Assembly: GCA_963575745.1 (NCBI GenBank)
Contig: CAUYUJ010003669.1
Coordinates: 547,789 to 611,788 of the forward strand
Length of the DNA stretch: 64,000 nt
Reading direction: 5' to 3'
From: Prorocentrum cordatum
Taxonomy: Eukaryota; Sar; Dinophyceae; Prorocentrales; Prorocentraceae
Shown here: positions 63,791 to 64,000 of the stretch, in pieces
Layout of the letters: every line of letters starts with the position of its first letter
Position numbering within the stretch: position 1 is the stretch's first letter
Notes under the pieces: model-generated
The model's database searches: none
Seen by the model: only the letters and a program-made list of their open reading frames with translations
What the model was told of the DNA's origin: nothing
Translations under genes and position numbers: made by a program

Positions 63791-64000
63791 TCTCTCGTGC
63801 ACTCTAGGTAATATGCATTCCCAACCCTCCTGCGTTGGGTCCCCGTTTTGAATCGAGCACTGCGGTCGCACACCTCCTCCCGCACCCTCTCCCCTTCTCT
63901 CTTGCCTCTGAACTCGCTCCTTCCTGCGTGCTGGCTTGCCTCCTTCCTGCGTGCCAGCTTGCCCACATACCTGGCCATCCCTGGGGGGCTGCGATCTGCG
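63790..64000 (-). repeat. inverted copy of the 102-bp array edge
   Basis: Its reverse complement starts CGCAGATCGCAGCCCCCCAG then GGATGGC, as at 24826, and ends with ATTCAAAACG...ACCCAACGCAGGAGGGTTGGG, as at 24922-24955. A 23-bp direct duplication (CTCCTTCCTGCGTG) lies within. It probably continues into another such array beyond the window. Confidence 0.75.

Noticed and set aside
1-64000. tRNA, rRNA or spliced-leader RNA genes
   Set aside because: I found no cloverleaf, rRNA core or full leader sequence by eye; only the 10-mer leader match at 42874-42897.

Overview
The window looks like nuclear DNA of a dinoflagellate, though the species cannot be fixed from sequence alone. The evidence is an intron with a non-GT start in a host gene, retroelement polyproteins of types I associate with dinoflagellate genomes (a Copia-like element with a RING finger in its gag part; an RT / RNase H / tyrosine-recombinase / methyltransferase element; a LINE with a C-terminal zinc motif and nuclease-like domain), very high repeat density, many CTC tracts and sparse genes. 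No rRNA, tRNA, CRISPR or bacterial-type operon was seen. One 100-N assembly gap lies at 11401-11500.

Layout. 1-7000: gene-poor, with low-complexity families (purine-rich 2150-2340, a TGGTGCCCTATGG array near 2770-3080, a CCAAGAGGCCCC array 3440-4680). 7019-7963 (minus): the best host gene, a two-exon Rdx (SelW/SelT/SelH-like) thioredoxin-fold protein with Cys-x-x-Cys, a Lys-Asp repeat linker, WDDKGG repeats and a C-terminal membrane anchor; its single intron has terminal inverted repeats and matches a dispersed repeat. 8800-11600: repeats and the gap. 12150-18985: three tandem modules of about 2.1-2.4 kb, each a 160-165 bp repeat array followed by one terminal exon of an SF1 (PIF1/RecD-like) helicase; copy 1 is broken, copies 2 and 3 are open. 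19000-28300: repeats, including about 20 copies of a 102-bp unit (22865-24860) and long CTC tracts.

28337-42948 (minus): one large decayed Copia-type LTR retrotransposon, in sense order gag with zinc knuckle, long gag-like region, RING-H2 finger, retropepsin, unknown region, integrase, RT and RNase H. It has frameshifts, an in-frame stop and lost catalytic residues, and carries about 13 copies of a 14-bp imperfect palindrome. 43118-45444: a 1.16-kb tandem duplication. 45840-47517: degenerate 150-bp repeats, a 180-bp MITE-like insertion and a possible host terminal exon. 48780-54846 (minus): a decayed polyprotein element with gag-like, RT, RNase H, tyrosine recombinase and methyltransferase parts. 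55531-56897 (minus): the 3' end of a LINE with a TATG microsatellite beyond it. 57000-64000: repeats, foldback elements and a CTC tract; the last 210 bp are an inverted copy of the edge of the 102-bp array.

The genes do not form a pathway. The window is mostly a record of mobile-element insertion and decay around two host loci, the Rdx protein and the helicase exon array. The retroelement coding regions all lie on the minus strand.
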